Shown piece by piece: positions 42,976 through 50,529 of a stretch of DNA of 52,126 nucleotides. Each line of letters starts with the position of its first letter. Positions within the stretch are counted from its first letter, which is position 1. The position numbers were made by a program, and so were the translations under genes. The notes under the pieces were generated by a model. It saw only the letters and a list, made by a program, of their open reading frames with translations, did no database searches and was not told where the DNA came from. Source of the DNA: Salinispora vitiensis (GTDB lineage: Bacteria; Actinomycetota; Actinomycetes; Mycobacteriales; Micromonosporaceae); the NCBI RefSeq assembly GCF_000378825.1, contig NZ_KB900388.1:2933934-2986059 (forward strand), given 5' to 3'.

Positions 42976-44539
42976 GCTAACCAAGAACCTCGACCGAGGG
43001 CTGGTCGACGAGGTCCACTGGCTCAACGACCGCGAGGCGTTCGAGGCCACCGAGGCGCTGGCGCGTGAGCAGCAGGTCTTCGCGGGCAACACGTCCGGCT
43101 CGGTCTACCGTGTGTTGGGACACGTCGCGGCACGGGCTCATCCGGGAGAGCGGATCGTCGGGATCTTCCCAGACCGGGGCGATCGTTATGCCGGAACCGT
43201 CTACAACCGGGACTACTGGACGGAGAAGGGGGTGGACGCGTTGCCGTCCCGCAGCGCGCCCACCCTGATCGGCTATGGCACCCCCACCGAGGCGTGGGCA
43301 CGCGCGGAGGTCGCCGTGGACGTCCCGCGGCACCTTCTCTTCGTCGAGGCGAACACCAGCGGCACCGGGATGCTGGCGATGCGCTCCGCACGGGAGCTGG
43401 GACTGGTTCCAATGCTGCTGACCGGTGAGCCGGCTCGGTACGCCGGGCTGGAGCAGAGCGGGTGCCGGGTGCTGACCTGCGACACCAATTCGGTGGCCGG
43501 GTTGCGGGCGGCGATCCTCGACGGTTTCCGTCGTGAGGAGATCGCAGGGCTGACCACCACCAGTGACTTCTACGTGCCCACGGCCGCCCGGCTCGCCCGG
43601 TGGCTCGGCCTGCCGGCGAACCCGGTCGAGGCGGTGACGCTCTGCCGGGACAAGGCGGAGCTGCGGGAGACCCTGGCTGCGGCGGGCGTCCGTCAACCGC
43701 GGTTCGCGGTGTTGACCGACCCTGCCGGACCGGTCGATCAGGTGGGGTTTCCCTGTGTGGTGAAGCCCTCCGACGACTCGGGCTCCACCAACGTCCTGCT
43801 CTGTGGCGATGCCGACCAGGCCCGCGCTCAGACTCGCCGGATCATCGAGCTGCGCACCAACGTCCGTGGTCTCCCGACGGCCCGGACGGCACTCGTCGAG
43901 GAGTTCCTCGACGGCCCGGAGTTCAGCGTCGAGATGTTCGGTTGGAACGGCCGCACCGAATGCCTCGGCATCACCGCCAAACAGGTGGGCGAGCTGCCGT
44001 ACTTCGTGGAGACCGGCCATCTGTTCCCGGCCGACCTGCCACCCCGGACGGCTGCGACGATCGTCGATGTGGTGCGCTCCGCCCTCGTCGCCTGCGGCAT
44101 GCGGCTCGGTCCCTCACACACGGAGGTCAGACTGACCGAGAACGGTCCGGCGATCATCGAGATCAACCCGAGACTGGCCGGCGGCATGATCCCCGAGCTG
44201 ATGCGCCTGACCACCGGGATTGACCTGATCGAGCAGCAGCTGCGGGTCGCCGCCGGGTTGCCTCCGGTGCTCGCCGCGCGGCCGTCCGGTCACGCCGGCA
44301 TCAGGTTCCTGCTCGCCGACCGGGAGGGCCTCCTCACGGTGGTCGACGGCGTGGCGAGCGCTGAGCGACTTCCCGGCGTCGAGCGGGTCACCCTCACCAC
44401 CCGGCCGGGCACCCCGGTCCGTCCGCCCCGCCACGCGTACGACCGCTTGGGTTACGTGATCGCCCGTGGCGCCTCCCCGGAAGAAGTGACCCAGACCCTT
44501 GACCTGGCCCTCAAGGAGATTCGTCTGACAGTGGCCTGA
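42962..44539 (+). CDS. 5'-truncated PLP-enzyme/ATP-grasp ligase fusion
   Basis: Residues ~5-85 (LVDEVHWLNDREAFEATEAL, QQVFAGNTSGSVYRVL, GIFPDRGDRYAGTVYN) are the C-terminal end of a cysteine-synthase/SbnA-like PLP enzyme whose catalytic lysine part is missing. Residues ~120-525 are a complete ATP-grasp ligase with lid FPCVVKPSDDSGSTNVLL, EEFLDGPEFSVEMFG and metal-binding ENGPAIIEINPRLAGGMIPE. The frame opens only at 42,944, inside the TPR remnant, so the front was deleted. Start TTG 42962 is formal. The ATP-grasp half may still work if translated. Such ligases join a carboxylate to an amine, often in peptide natural products. Confidence 0.75.
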   Translation: MGNSLLTKNLDRGLVDEVHWLNDREAFEATEALAREQQVFAGNTSGSVYRVLGHVAARAHPGERIVGIFPDRGDRYAGTVYNRDYWTEKGVDALPSRSAPTLIGYGTPTEAWARAEVAVDVPRHLLFVEANTSGTGMLAMRSARELGLVPMLLTGEPARYAGLEQSGCRVLTCDTNSVAGLRAAILDGFRREEIAGLTTTSDFYVPTAARLARWLGLPANPVEAVTLCRDKAELRETLAAAGVRQPRFAVLTDPAGPVDQVGFPCVVKPSDDSGSTNVLLCGDADQARAQTRRIIELRTNVRGLPTARTALVEEFLDGPEFSVEMFGWNGRTECLGITAKQVGELPYFVETGHLFPADLPPRTAATIVDVVRSALVACGMRLGPSHTEVRLTENGPAIIEINPRLAGGMIPELMRLTTGIDLIEQQLRVAAGLPPVLAARPSGHAGIRFLLADREGLLTVVDGVASAERLPGVERVTLTTRPGTPVRPPRHAYDRLGYVIARGASPEEVTQTLDLALKEIRLTVA

Positions 44540-44951
44540 CTCGACGCCGTGCCTACTTCATGCACGCCGCACGGGACATCAGCCACTGCACTGGTCCTAC
44601 CTGGTGTCGGTGGCTAGTCGGGGCAGCGCGACACGTCCGTCACCTGGGCGAATTCGTACGCCACTCCCCGTGGGCCCGACCGCGAAATCGGGAGTTGACC
44701 TCATCTTAGGTAGAGGTTTTACCGTGGGCCGGCAGGGACCCGAGGGCGTTCTGCCCACCGGGGCACTCCGCGGGGAGGGAGGCGCCGACACGCGTGGGCA
44801 TGGCTGGCCCAGGCGACACCCGGTACCGCACGGTCGGGGATCCGCTCCAGCGGTTCCAGGTGGACCAACCGGCCCTCCTGTCCCCTGTCAGAACCACATC
44901 CAACGAAGCGCCCGGTCCAACAGCTGTGACACGAAGGGAATCAGAACCAGC
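44540..44951. other. Intergenic region with promoter before the MDR oxidoreductase
   Basis: About 410 bp without a gene. It contains a MerR-type promoter at 44,695-44,725 and then a 5' leader of roughly 220 nt. The open frame over it is compositionally random. Confidence 0.5.
44695..44725 (+). promoter_or_regulatory. MerR/SoxR-type promoter with 19-bp spacer
   Basis: TTGACC (44695-44700) and TACCGT (44720-44725) are 19 bp apart. The long spacer holds an imperfect dyad ACCTC..GAGGT. Over-long spacers with a centred dyad are the signature of MerR-family activation by DNA untwisting. Confidence 0.6.
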
Positions 44952-45866
44952 ATGAAGGCAGCAGGTTTCTCCACGTTCGGTGGACCCGAGGTCCTGGATC
45001 TGATCGAGGTTCCGGCCCCACAGGCCGGCCCGGGTCAGGTACGGGTACGGGTCAAGGCCGCCGGAGTGCAGCCGTTCGACATCGGCATCCGGCAGGGCTG
45101 GGCCCCACCGTCGATCGACCCGACCCTGCCCCGGATCCCGGGCAACGAGTTCTCCGGTCTGGTGGACCAGGTCGGTGATGGTGTGACCGGCTTCCCGACC
45201 GGCACCCCGGTGCTCGGCTACAGCCTGCTCGGCAGCTACGCCGAGTACGTCGTCGTGCCGGCTGACCAGATCGTCGTCAAGCCGGAGGTGCTGCCGTGGG
45301 AGATGGCGGGTGGCTTCTCCGGCAACGCCCAGGGCGCTCACATGGCTCTCGAGGCGATGACCATCCGGCCGGGTGACACCGTCCTGGTTCACGGCGCCGC
45401 GGGGGGGCTCGGCACCTTCGCGGTGCAGCTCGCCCGGGCCTGGGGCGCGACCGCCGTCATCGGCACCGCCAGTGAGGCCAACCACGACTACCTACGCGCC
45501 ATCGGCGCCATCCCGGTGGCGTACGGCGACGGACTGCTCGACCGGCTCCGCGCGGTGGCACCCGACGGCGCCGACGCCGCGCTCGACGCGGCCGGCCCGG
45601 AGGCACTGTACGCCTCCGTCGAACTGGTCAAGGACCGCAACCGAATCCGCACCATGGTCTCCGACGAGGCCGCCGAGGAGCTTGGCATCCCTGCTCTGGG
45701 TCCGGGTCGTTCCGCCGCCCGGCTCGGCGAGATGGTCGACCTGTACACGCAGGACAAGTTCAAGCTGCACGTCCGGCACGCGTACCCGCTCGCGGAGGCT
45801 GCGGCGGCGCACCGTGACGTCGAGAGCGGACACGGCCGGGGCAAGGTCGTGCTCACGGTGAGCTGA
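44952..45866 (+). CDS. NADP-dependent quinone oxidoreductase-like MDR protein
   Basis: The 304-residue protein of the zinc-free medium-chain reductase family begins MKAAGFSTFGGPEVLDLIEV. It has the substrate-domain segment LPRIPGNEFSGLVDQVGDGV, the nucleotide-binding loop VHGAAGGLGTFAVQLARAWG (~residues 150-169) and a C-terminal GRGKVVLTV. The family reduces quinones or enones with NADPH. ATG 44952 begins the conserved domain; the upstream frame is not protein-like. A MerR-type promoter lies 230 bp upstream and a truncated MFS gene follows on the same strand. Confidence 0.92.
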   Translation: MKAAGFSTFGGPEVLDLIEVPAPQAGPGQVRVRVKAAGVQPFDIGIRQGWAPPSIDPTLPRIPGNEFSGLVDQVGDGVTGFPTGTPVLGYSLLGSYAEYVVVPADQIVVKPEVLPWEMAGGFSGNAQGAHMALEAMTIRPGDTVLVHGAAGGLGTFAVQLARAWGATAVIGTASEANHDYLRAIGAIPVAYGDGLLDRLRAVAPDGADAALDAAGPEALYASVELVKDRNRIRTMVSDEAAEELGIPALGPGRSAARLGEMVDLYTQDKFKLHVRHAYPLAEAAAAHRDVESGHGRGKVVLTVS

Positions 45867-45922
45867 GCGAGGCTGGTCGAGCCAGACCACGGACATCGGG
45901 AGACGCCATCAGGCGACGACGG

Positions 45923-46963
45923 CTAGGAGGGGCGGCCCAGATGGCGGCGGGAGGCCACGGGGCAGGAACATCGGCAGCGCATGGACCCCGCGCTGATGCG
46001 GCTGGGCATCGTGGTCCTGCTCGGCATGATCGTGTCGGTCATGGACGGCACCATCATGGTGGTCGCGATTGATGCGATCAGCCGGGAGTTCGCCGCATCC
46101 GCATCCACGATCCAGTGGGTGACCGGTGCGTATCTGCTGGCCACCTGCGCCGCCATCCCGGCTTCCGGGCACCTGGTCGACCGGTTCAGCGCCCGTTCGG
46201 TTTGGCTGGTGTCGCTCGCGGTGTTCCTCGTCGCCTCGGCGATGAGCAACTCGGCGTTGAGCTGAGACCCGGCGCGGATCATGTCCGAGACATGGTCGAT
46301 TGCGTAGTCGCGGCTCACCCGGGAGCCGGCGGAGACCAGTACCCGGGGCCGTTCGCCCTTGACGAACATCCAGGGCTCGAAGGGGCGAGGGGTCGCGTAC
46401 GGCACATGGCGGATCGGCTCGGCGGGCGCGACGTCGGCGGGTCGGATGCTCAACGGCCAGGTGGTCAGGGACAGGGCCGGGTCCGGCAAGTCGGGGTGGC
46501 CCGACCGCCGCAGGTGTTCCAGCGCGCTCACTTCGCGGAGCGGAATCTCGCCGATGTCGACGGCGAAGCGGACGAGCGGAACACCCGCCTGGGCGGCCGC
46601 GAGCGGACCGGCGAGTGCGCCGGCGCAGCCGACCACCACGTCCGGACGCCAGTGGACGATCACGTCCTGTAGACCAGCGTGCGCGTCGATGCCGATCATG
46701 GCACCGAGGCGGCCGAGTTCCTCCTCGCGGGCGACCGGGTCGGCCGGGAGCGGGATGAGACTGCCGTCGGTGGCGGTGCGGTAGTCGCGCGGTGCCCGGG
46801 AGCTGTTGGCGACGGCGGGAAGCCCCGCGGTCAGCAGCGTCGGAACGGCGCCGGCGTGCGTCGCGGTCAGCACCTCGTGGCCCGCGCCGCGCACCGCCTG
46901 GGCCAGCGGCACGTACGGAAAGATGGTCCCGTCGCCGGCCTCGAACACGAACAGCACACGCAT
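45923..46963 (-). pseudogene. Macrolide-type glycosyltransferase, C-terminal half lost
   Basis: From ATG 46963 the frame reads as a GT1/GT-B glycosyltransferase (MRVLFVFEAGDGTIFPYVPL, HWRPDVVVGCAGALAGPLAA, RPRVLVSAGSRVSRDYA) to about residue 238. From roughly 46,250 down the frame continues only as the antisense of the MFS fragment. The nucleotide-sugar-binding C-terminal domain (HHGGxxT region) is therefore absent and the protein cannot be active in the usual way. It originally followed the MFS exporter gene in one operon, as macrolide resistance and biosynthetic sets often do. Confidence 0.7.
45981..46265 (+). pseudogene. N-terminal fragment of a DHA2-type MFS transporter
   Basis: Ninety-four residues cover helices 1 to 3 of an EmrB/QacA-type exporter (GMIVSVMDGTIMVVAIDAIS, ASASTIQWVTGAYLLATCAA, motif-A-like GHLVDRFSARSVWLVSL). 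The frame then ends where antisense glycosyltransferase sequence begins. It probably belonged to the oxidoreductase operon before deletion. Confidence 0.75.
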
Positions 46964-48333
46964 TGGGTCAGCCTCCGTCGCGCAGCCCGGCAGATGTGGC
47001 CCCCCCCATGCTCAGCTCGACTCGAATGCTGGTCGAGACCGCTGTCACCGGCCACGGCCGGGTCCGCCGGCCGGACCGGGAGATGGTCACCGGTCGGCGG
47101 ATCTGGCGTTCGGCCGGGTGTTTCGAGGCGGCGCACCTGCGGGGAGAACAGGGCGGCGGCGGTGGCGACGATGATAAGTGCGCCGCACCCGAGCAGCGCC
47201 GGCCGCGGGCCGAGTTCTTCGGCGAGCGGGCCGGCGGCGAGCAGCGCCAGCGGAGCGAGCGCGAACGAGCCGAATGCGTCGTAGGCGCTCACCCGGGACA
47301 ACGTGTCCGCGGGAACCTCCCGCTGCATGGTCGTCTCGAAGAGCACGCCGAAGATGTCGAACCCGATGCCGAGCAGGAGGGCGCCGACGATGACGGCGGC
47401 CAGCGGTGCGCCGGCTCCGAGGAGAAGGATCGGCAGGGCGATCGTGAACACGGTGAGGGTGGCGACCAGCAGAGGTCTGCGCGGACGGATGCGGATGGAG
47501 ACCGCGATGCCGAGGAACATGCCGAGCGCGTTCGCCGCCAGGACCGCGGACCAGGCCGGGGCGCCACCGAGCTCAGCCTTGGCCACGACCGGCCCCAGCA
47601 CCCCGAACGAGGCCTGCAGCACCGCACCGACCACCGAGAACTGTAGGACGATCACCCACAGCCACTGACGGGAGGAGAACGCCGACCACCCCTCGCGCAG
47701 CTCGCGCAGGACGGAGGCGCCGGCCCGGACCGGGGTGGGGGAGAGCCGGAGCAGCACCATGAGCAGCGCCGAGACGGTGAAGCCTCCGGCGTTGACCAGG
47801 AGGGCCCAGCCGGGGCCGACGAGCGCTACCACAGCGCCTGCCAGCGCCAGGCCCAGGACGCGGGCGCCGTTGGTGCCGAGCCGGAGCAGACCGTTGCCGG
47901 TCTGCAGCAGGTCGGACGGTACGACGCTGGGCACGATGCCGGTGAGGGCCGGCAGGAACAGCGCGCTGCAGAACCCGATCACCGCCGCGCAGGCCGCCAG
48001 AGCAGCGACCGGGGCCCAGCCGGTGAGCAGCATCGCCGCCAGCGCGGCGAACGCGGCGGCCGACACCACGTCGGTGACCGCGATGAGTCGGTTTCGGGGC
48101 ACCCGGTCGCCGATGACTCCACCGAGGAGCATGAACGCGATCTGCGCCACCGATTGCGTGCCGATGACGATGGTCAGGGTCGTCGGCGTCGCGCCGGGCA
48201 GCTCCAGCACCCCGAAGGTCAGCGCCACCGGCCCGAAGGCGCTGCCGAGGACGGAGACGGTGCGGGCGCCGAACAGCAGCCGGAACCGGTGGTCACGGAA
48301 GAGCGCGAAGTCGCGGATGACGGCTCCCATCAT
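46867..48333 (-). CDS. MFS exporter (EntS/macrolide-efflux-like)
   Basis: The protein has about 420 core residues and twelve helices: FALFRDHRFRLLFGARTVSV at the start, motif A GGVIGDRVPRNRLIAV, and a C-terminal half ending LFSPQVRRLE. This branch exports siderophores, macrolides and similar compounds. The last ~60 residues are not conserved and the frame overruns the glycosyltransferase start by 97 bp. Eight G residues on the coding strand (47,000-47,007) sit just before. Counting seven instead moves the stop to 46,968, 4 bp before the glycosyltransferase ATG, which looks like the original end. It is divergent from the TetR gene. Confidence 0.88.
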   Translation of the reverse strand: MMGAVIRDFALFRDHRFRLLFGARTVSVLGSAFGPVALTFGVLELPGATPTTLTIVIGTQSVAQIAFMLLGGVIGDRVPRNRLIAVTDVVSAAAFAALAAMLLTGWAPVAALAACAAVIGFCSALFLPALTGIVPSVVPSDLLQTGNGLLRLGTNGARVLGLALAGAVVALVGPGWALLVNAGGFTVSALLMVLLRLSPTPVRAGASVLRELREGWSAFSSRQWLWVIVLQFSVVGAVLQASFGVLGPVVAKAELGGAPAWSAVLAANALGMFLGIAVSIRIRPRRPLLVATLTVFTIALPILLLGAGAPLAAVIVGALLLGIGFDIFGVLFETTMQREVPADTLSRVSAYDAFGSFALAPLALLAAGPLAEELGPRPALLGCGALIIVATAAALFSPQVRRLETPGRTPDPPTGDHLPVRPADPAVAGDSGLDQHSSRAEHGGGHICRAARRRLTQCVCCSCSRPATGPSFRTCRWPRRCAARATRC

Positions 48334-48345
48334 GAGAATGAATTA

Positions 48346-48362
48346 CGGAGCGAACCGTTCCG
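48346..48362. promoter_or_regulatory. Candidate TetR operator
   Basis: CGGAGCGAACCGTTCCG is a 7-3-7 dyad with one mismatch. It lies in the 83-bp gap between the divergent exporter and TetR genes, 13 bp from the exporter start. Confidence 0.45.
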
Positions 48363-48416
48363 CGAGCTATAGCGCACGCCTCCGGCTCGGGGAGGGGCGC
48401 GGATTATGCTGGTCAG

Positions 48417-49124
48417 GTGACCGAGACGGACCGACCGAGAAGGCGTGGCCGGCATGCCGAGAAGGCGCGAAATGACCGCCGCGTGCTGGAGGCGGCTCGG
48501 GAGGTCTTCACCACCCAGGGCAGTGATGCGCCGATCGCGGCCGTGGCCGAGCGGGCCGGACTGGGGATCGGCAGCCTGTACCGGCGATACGGCAGCAAGG
48601 AGGAGCTTCTCCAACAGCTCTGCCTGCTCGCCATGCGGCAGACCGCCGACGCGGCGCAGGCGGGTCTGGACATCGAGGACCCCTGGGCCGGCCTGGTCCA
48701 GTACGTGCAGCGCTGCGTCGCGCAGCGCAGCGGCGCGCTGGCGCCGGTCGCCGGAAGCATCCCGGTCACCGTGGAGATGGAGCAGGTCAGCGAGCAGGTC
48801 TGGGAACTCGCCGAAAAGCTGGTCGCCCGGGCCAAGCGGGCCGGGGCGCTGCGGGACGACGTCACCACACTGGACATTACCCTGCTGATCGAGATGGTCA
48901 GCCGCCGACCGCCCAGCGGGCCGGCCGAGGAGGACGACCTCACCCGGCGCCGTCTGCTGGCGATCAGCCTCGCCGGTCTGCGTGCTCCTGCGGTCGAGCC
49001 GCTACCCGGTCCCGCGCCCAGCATCGACGCCTATCATGAACGCTGGGAGCAGGGCGGGGCGGACCTCTCGCGGCGAGCGTCATCGTCGTCGCACTGGTCC
49101 TCGCTGCCGCGTTCCCCGAGCTGA
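48417..49124 (+). CDS. TetR-family transcriptional regulator
   Basis: The N-terminal HTH (~residues 15-62: VLEAAREVFTTQGSDAPIAA, AERAGLGIGSLYRRYGSKEE) is followed by a helical ligand domain to about residue 205. It most likely represses the divergent MFS exporter through the dyad in the shared promoter. After SIDAYHERWEQ the last ~25 residues become Ser/Arg-rich and unlike protein, so the gene's natural end seems to have been replaced at about 49,045 by the downstream membrane-protein sequence. Start is GTG 48417. Confidence 0.9.
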   Translation: MTETDRPRRRGRHAEKARNDRRVLEAAREVFTTQGSDAPIAAVAERAGLGIGSLYRRYGSKEELLQQLCLLAMRQTADAAQAGLDIEDPWAGLVQYVQRCVAQRSGALAPVAGSIPVTVEMEQVSEQVWELAEKLVARAKRAGALRDDVTTLDITLLIEMVSRRPPSGPAEEDDLTRRRLLAISLAGLRAPAVEPLPGPAPSIDAYHERWEQGGADLSRRASSSSHWSSLPRSPS

Positions 49125-49141
49125 GCCTTTCGGTCAGCACG

Positions 49142-49651
49142 GTGTTCGACCTGCCGCCCCGCGGCGTGGGCACCCCGGAACTGCTTGCCGTCGCACTAGC
49201 CAGCGTCCTCCCGGCAATCACCACCCCACGATTCGACGGTCGAGAACTCAACGCGCACCTCTCCGCACGGTTCGGGCACCTGGCCTACTCCGCGGTCATG
49301 CTTGCAGCCCCTCTGGCCGTCCTCCCGATCTGGTACCGGGTAATCACCACCCGCCACCCCGACACGCAGTTTCCACCCCTGCACGGGCTCGTAGGCAACG
49401 TGGTCGCCTTCGCCTGCATCGGCGGGATCCTCTGCCTCGGCGCCGGCCCGCTGGCCGCCGCCGTCGCCACACCATCTCTGTTCGCAATCTTCGTGGTTGC
49501 TCAGCAAGCCCTACCGGAATCGCTGCTCACAAGGTTCTTCTCCACCGGACGGGCCTGGCACACCAACTACTGGATCACCGCCGCCGCTGCGCTCCTGACC
49601 CTAGTGCTCAGCTGGCGCCTACGGGCTGTCCCCTGGCCCGAGCGCCCCTGA
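49142..49651 (+). CDS. Membrane protein of unknown function, possibly 5'-truncated
   Basis: The 169-residue protein has about four hydrophobic helices (for example LAYSAVMLAAPLAVLPIWY and WITAAAALLTLVLSWRL). In-frame codons upstream of GTG 49142 encode another good helix (VIVVALVLAAAFPEL), back to a stop at 49,037. No start codon other than a CTG precedes that helix. The gene therefore seems to have lost its true start when it was joined to the TetR gene end. No family recognised. Confidence 0.5.
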   Translation: MFDLPPRGVGTPELLAVALASVLPAITTPRFDGRELNAHLSARFGHLAYSAVMLAAPLAVLPIWYRVITTRHPDTQFPPLHGLVGNVVAFACIGGILCLGAGPLAAAVATPSLFAIFVVAQQALPESLLTRFFSTGRAWHTNYWITAAAALLTLVLSWRLRAVPWPERP

Positions 49652-49791
49652 CCACAAGGCACAGCTCAACGTCCCATGGCCTGTCGCCACCAGATTTCGG
49701 ACCCATCAATCGACCGCGGAGAGTGACATCCGCCCCGCCAGCACGGCTGCCGAGGGCGTTGCCCCTCGGCATGCGGGGGAACGGTTAACCG

Positions 49792-49980
49792 CTACTGGCC
49801 AGCGGCGACATCGACAGCAAGCGCGACGAGGGCCGCGATCGCCTGGAGCGCGCCGACGGCCAATGCCCACAACGCGATACGGGCTTCGAGCGCCATGCGC
49901 CTGCCAGGCCTCTGGATCGCCAGGCGATGCAACATCCGGAACGGCTGCCGGCGTCGGAGCCAGGCACGACGCTCCGCCAA
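49792..49980 (-). CDS. Doubtful small hydrophobic protein
   Basis: A 62-residue frame from TTG 49980 has a basic N-terminal half and one hydrophobic helix (LWALAVGALQAIAALVALAV). Its composition is protein-like but the start is weak and no family is recognised. The rest of 49,652-50,060 carries no supported gene. Confidence 0.25.
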   Translation of the reverse strand: MAERRAWLRRRQPFRMLHRLAIQRPGRRMALEARIALWALAVGALQAIAALVALAVDVAAGQ

Positions 49981-50012
49981 GCGCGACGACGCCGGTGGTT
50001 ACCAGCCGCGAT

Positions 50013-50031
50013 GGTGCTCCCTTGGTGCTCG
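50013..50031 (+). repeat. Paired GGTGCTC motifs, right end (possible integrase arm site)
   Basis: GGTGCTCCCTTGGTGCTCG repeats the arrangement at 39639-39657 in the same orientation, 30 bp before attR. Confidence 0.4.
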
Positions 50032-50060
50032 GATGTTCGGTGCATGACCAGCACGCACGG

Positions 50061-50106
50061 GACTACGGATCAGAAGGTTAGGGGTTCGAATCCCTTCGGG
50101 CGCGCA
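50061..50106 (+). repeat. attR: 46-bp copy of the tRNA-Arg 3' half
   Basis: It is identical to 39521-39566. The tRNA 5' half is not present here, so this is an att scar and not a second tRNA gene. Confidence 0.9.
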
Positions 50107-50110
50107 GAGC

Positions 50111-50148
50111 AGAGGCCCTGACCAGCGGAAACGCTGATCAGGGCCTCT
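50111..50148 (+). terminator. Strong hairpin after attR, probable original tRNA-Arg terminator
   Basis: A 17-bp stem with one mismatch is closed by a GAAA tetraloop, 5 bp after the tRNA-derived repeat. It would have directly followed tRNA-Arg before the island inserted. Confidence 0.75.
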
Positions 50149-50311
50149 GACATATTCGAACTGTCCCCCGAAAACCCCCCGGTAACGCCCGTGGACGGTC
50201 AGGTTCGGTGACCTGCTACGGCCACCGTTGTGCTGGTGTCTACGCGGTCTGGCGCGGCCCGTCGCGCTTTGGGACCGTGGTCGTACGGCCAGCACCACCG
50301 CGGATCGGTGC

Positions 50312-50529
50312 CACGTCGGCTTCTTTGACCTGTCGGACGAACAGGGGCTACTCGCCCAGGTCGAAGGCCGCACCACCGCTGCGGTCACCGGCTGACTCGC
50401 GGCTCGTCCGCAGGCCTGGCGTGACCAGATCCGGGCGGCGGCAATCGACATGTGCACGGTGTTCAAGGCCGCAATCCGGCAGGTGCTGCCGCACGCGCTG
50501 CTGGTCGTCGACCACTTCCATATCGCGTA
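50312..50529 (+). pseudogene. ISL3-type transposase remnant
   Basis: The frame reads HVGFFDLSDEQGLLAQVEGR, a TGA at 50,393-50,395 where Trp is expected, then LAARPQAWRDQIRAAAIDMC, VFKAAIRQVLPHALLVVDHF and HIA. This is the central DDE region of ISL3-family transposases. It stops abruptly where ISAs1-type sequence begins, so a second element or deletion cut it. Confidence 0.65.

Larger units (their letters stand above)
39521..50106. mobile_element. Genomic island integrated in tRNA-Arg(ACG), integrase not present
   Basis: A perfect 46-bp direct repeat bounds 10.6 kb of accessory genes. One copy completes a full tRNA gene and the other is only the 3' half, as expected for integrase-mediated insertion. 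The interior is a mosaic of broken and intact accessory genes (toxin/immunity, glycosyltransferase, NRPS remnant, efflux). No tyrosine or serine recombinase frame was found on either strand, so the element is probably immobile now. Confidence 0.85.

Noticed and set aside
44604..44951. N-terminal extension of the MDR oxidoreductase
   Set aside because: The frame is open but its residues are compositionally random and a promoter lies inside; the family start is at 44,952.
49142..49651. A third component of the deaminase toxin system or a secretion protein
   Set aside because: It is far from the toxin, separated by unrelated genes, and has no recognisable secretion motif.
39567..50060. An integrase or excisionase gene inside the island
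   Set aside because: I looked on both strands for tyrosine-recombinase R..HxxR..Y and serine-recombinase patterns and found none.
50040..50110. A second tRNA-Arg gene
   Set aside because: Only the 3' half is present; there is no 5' acceptor strand or D arm, so it is an attachment scar.
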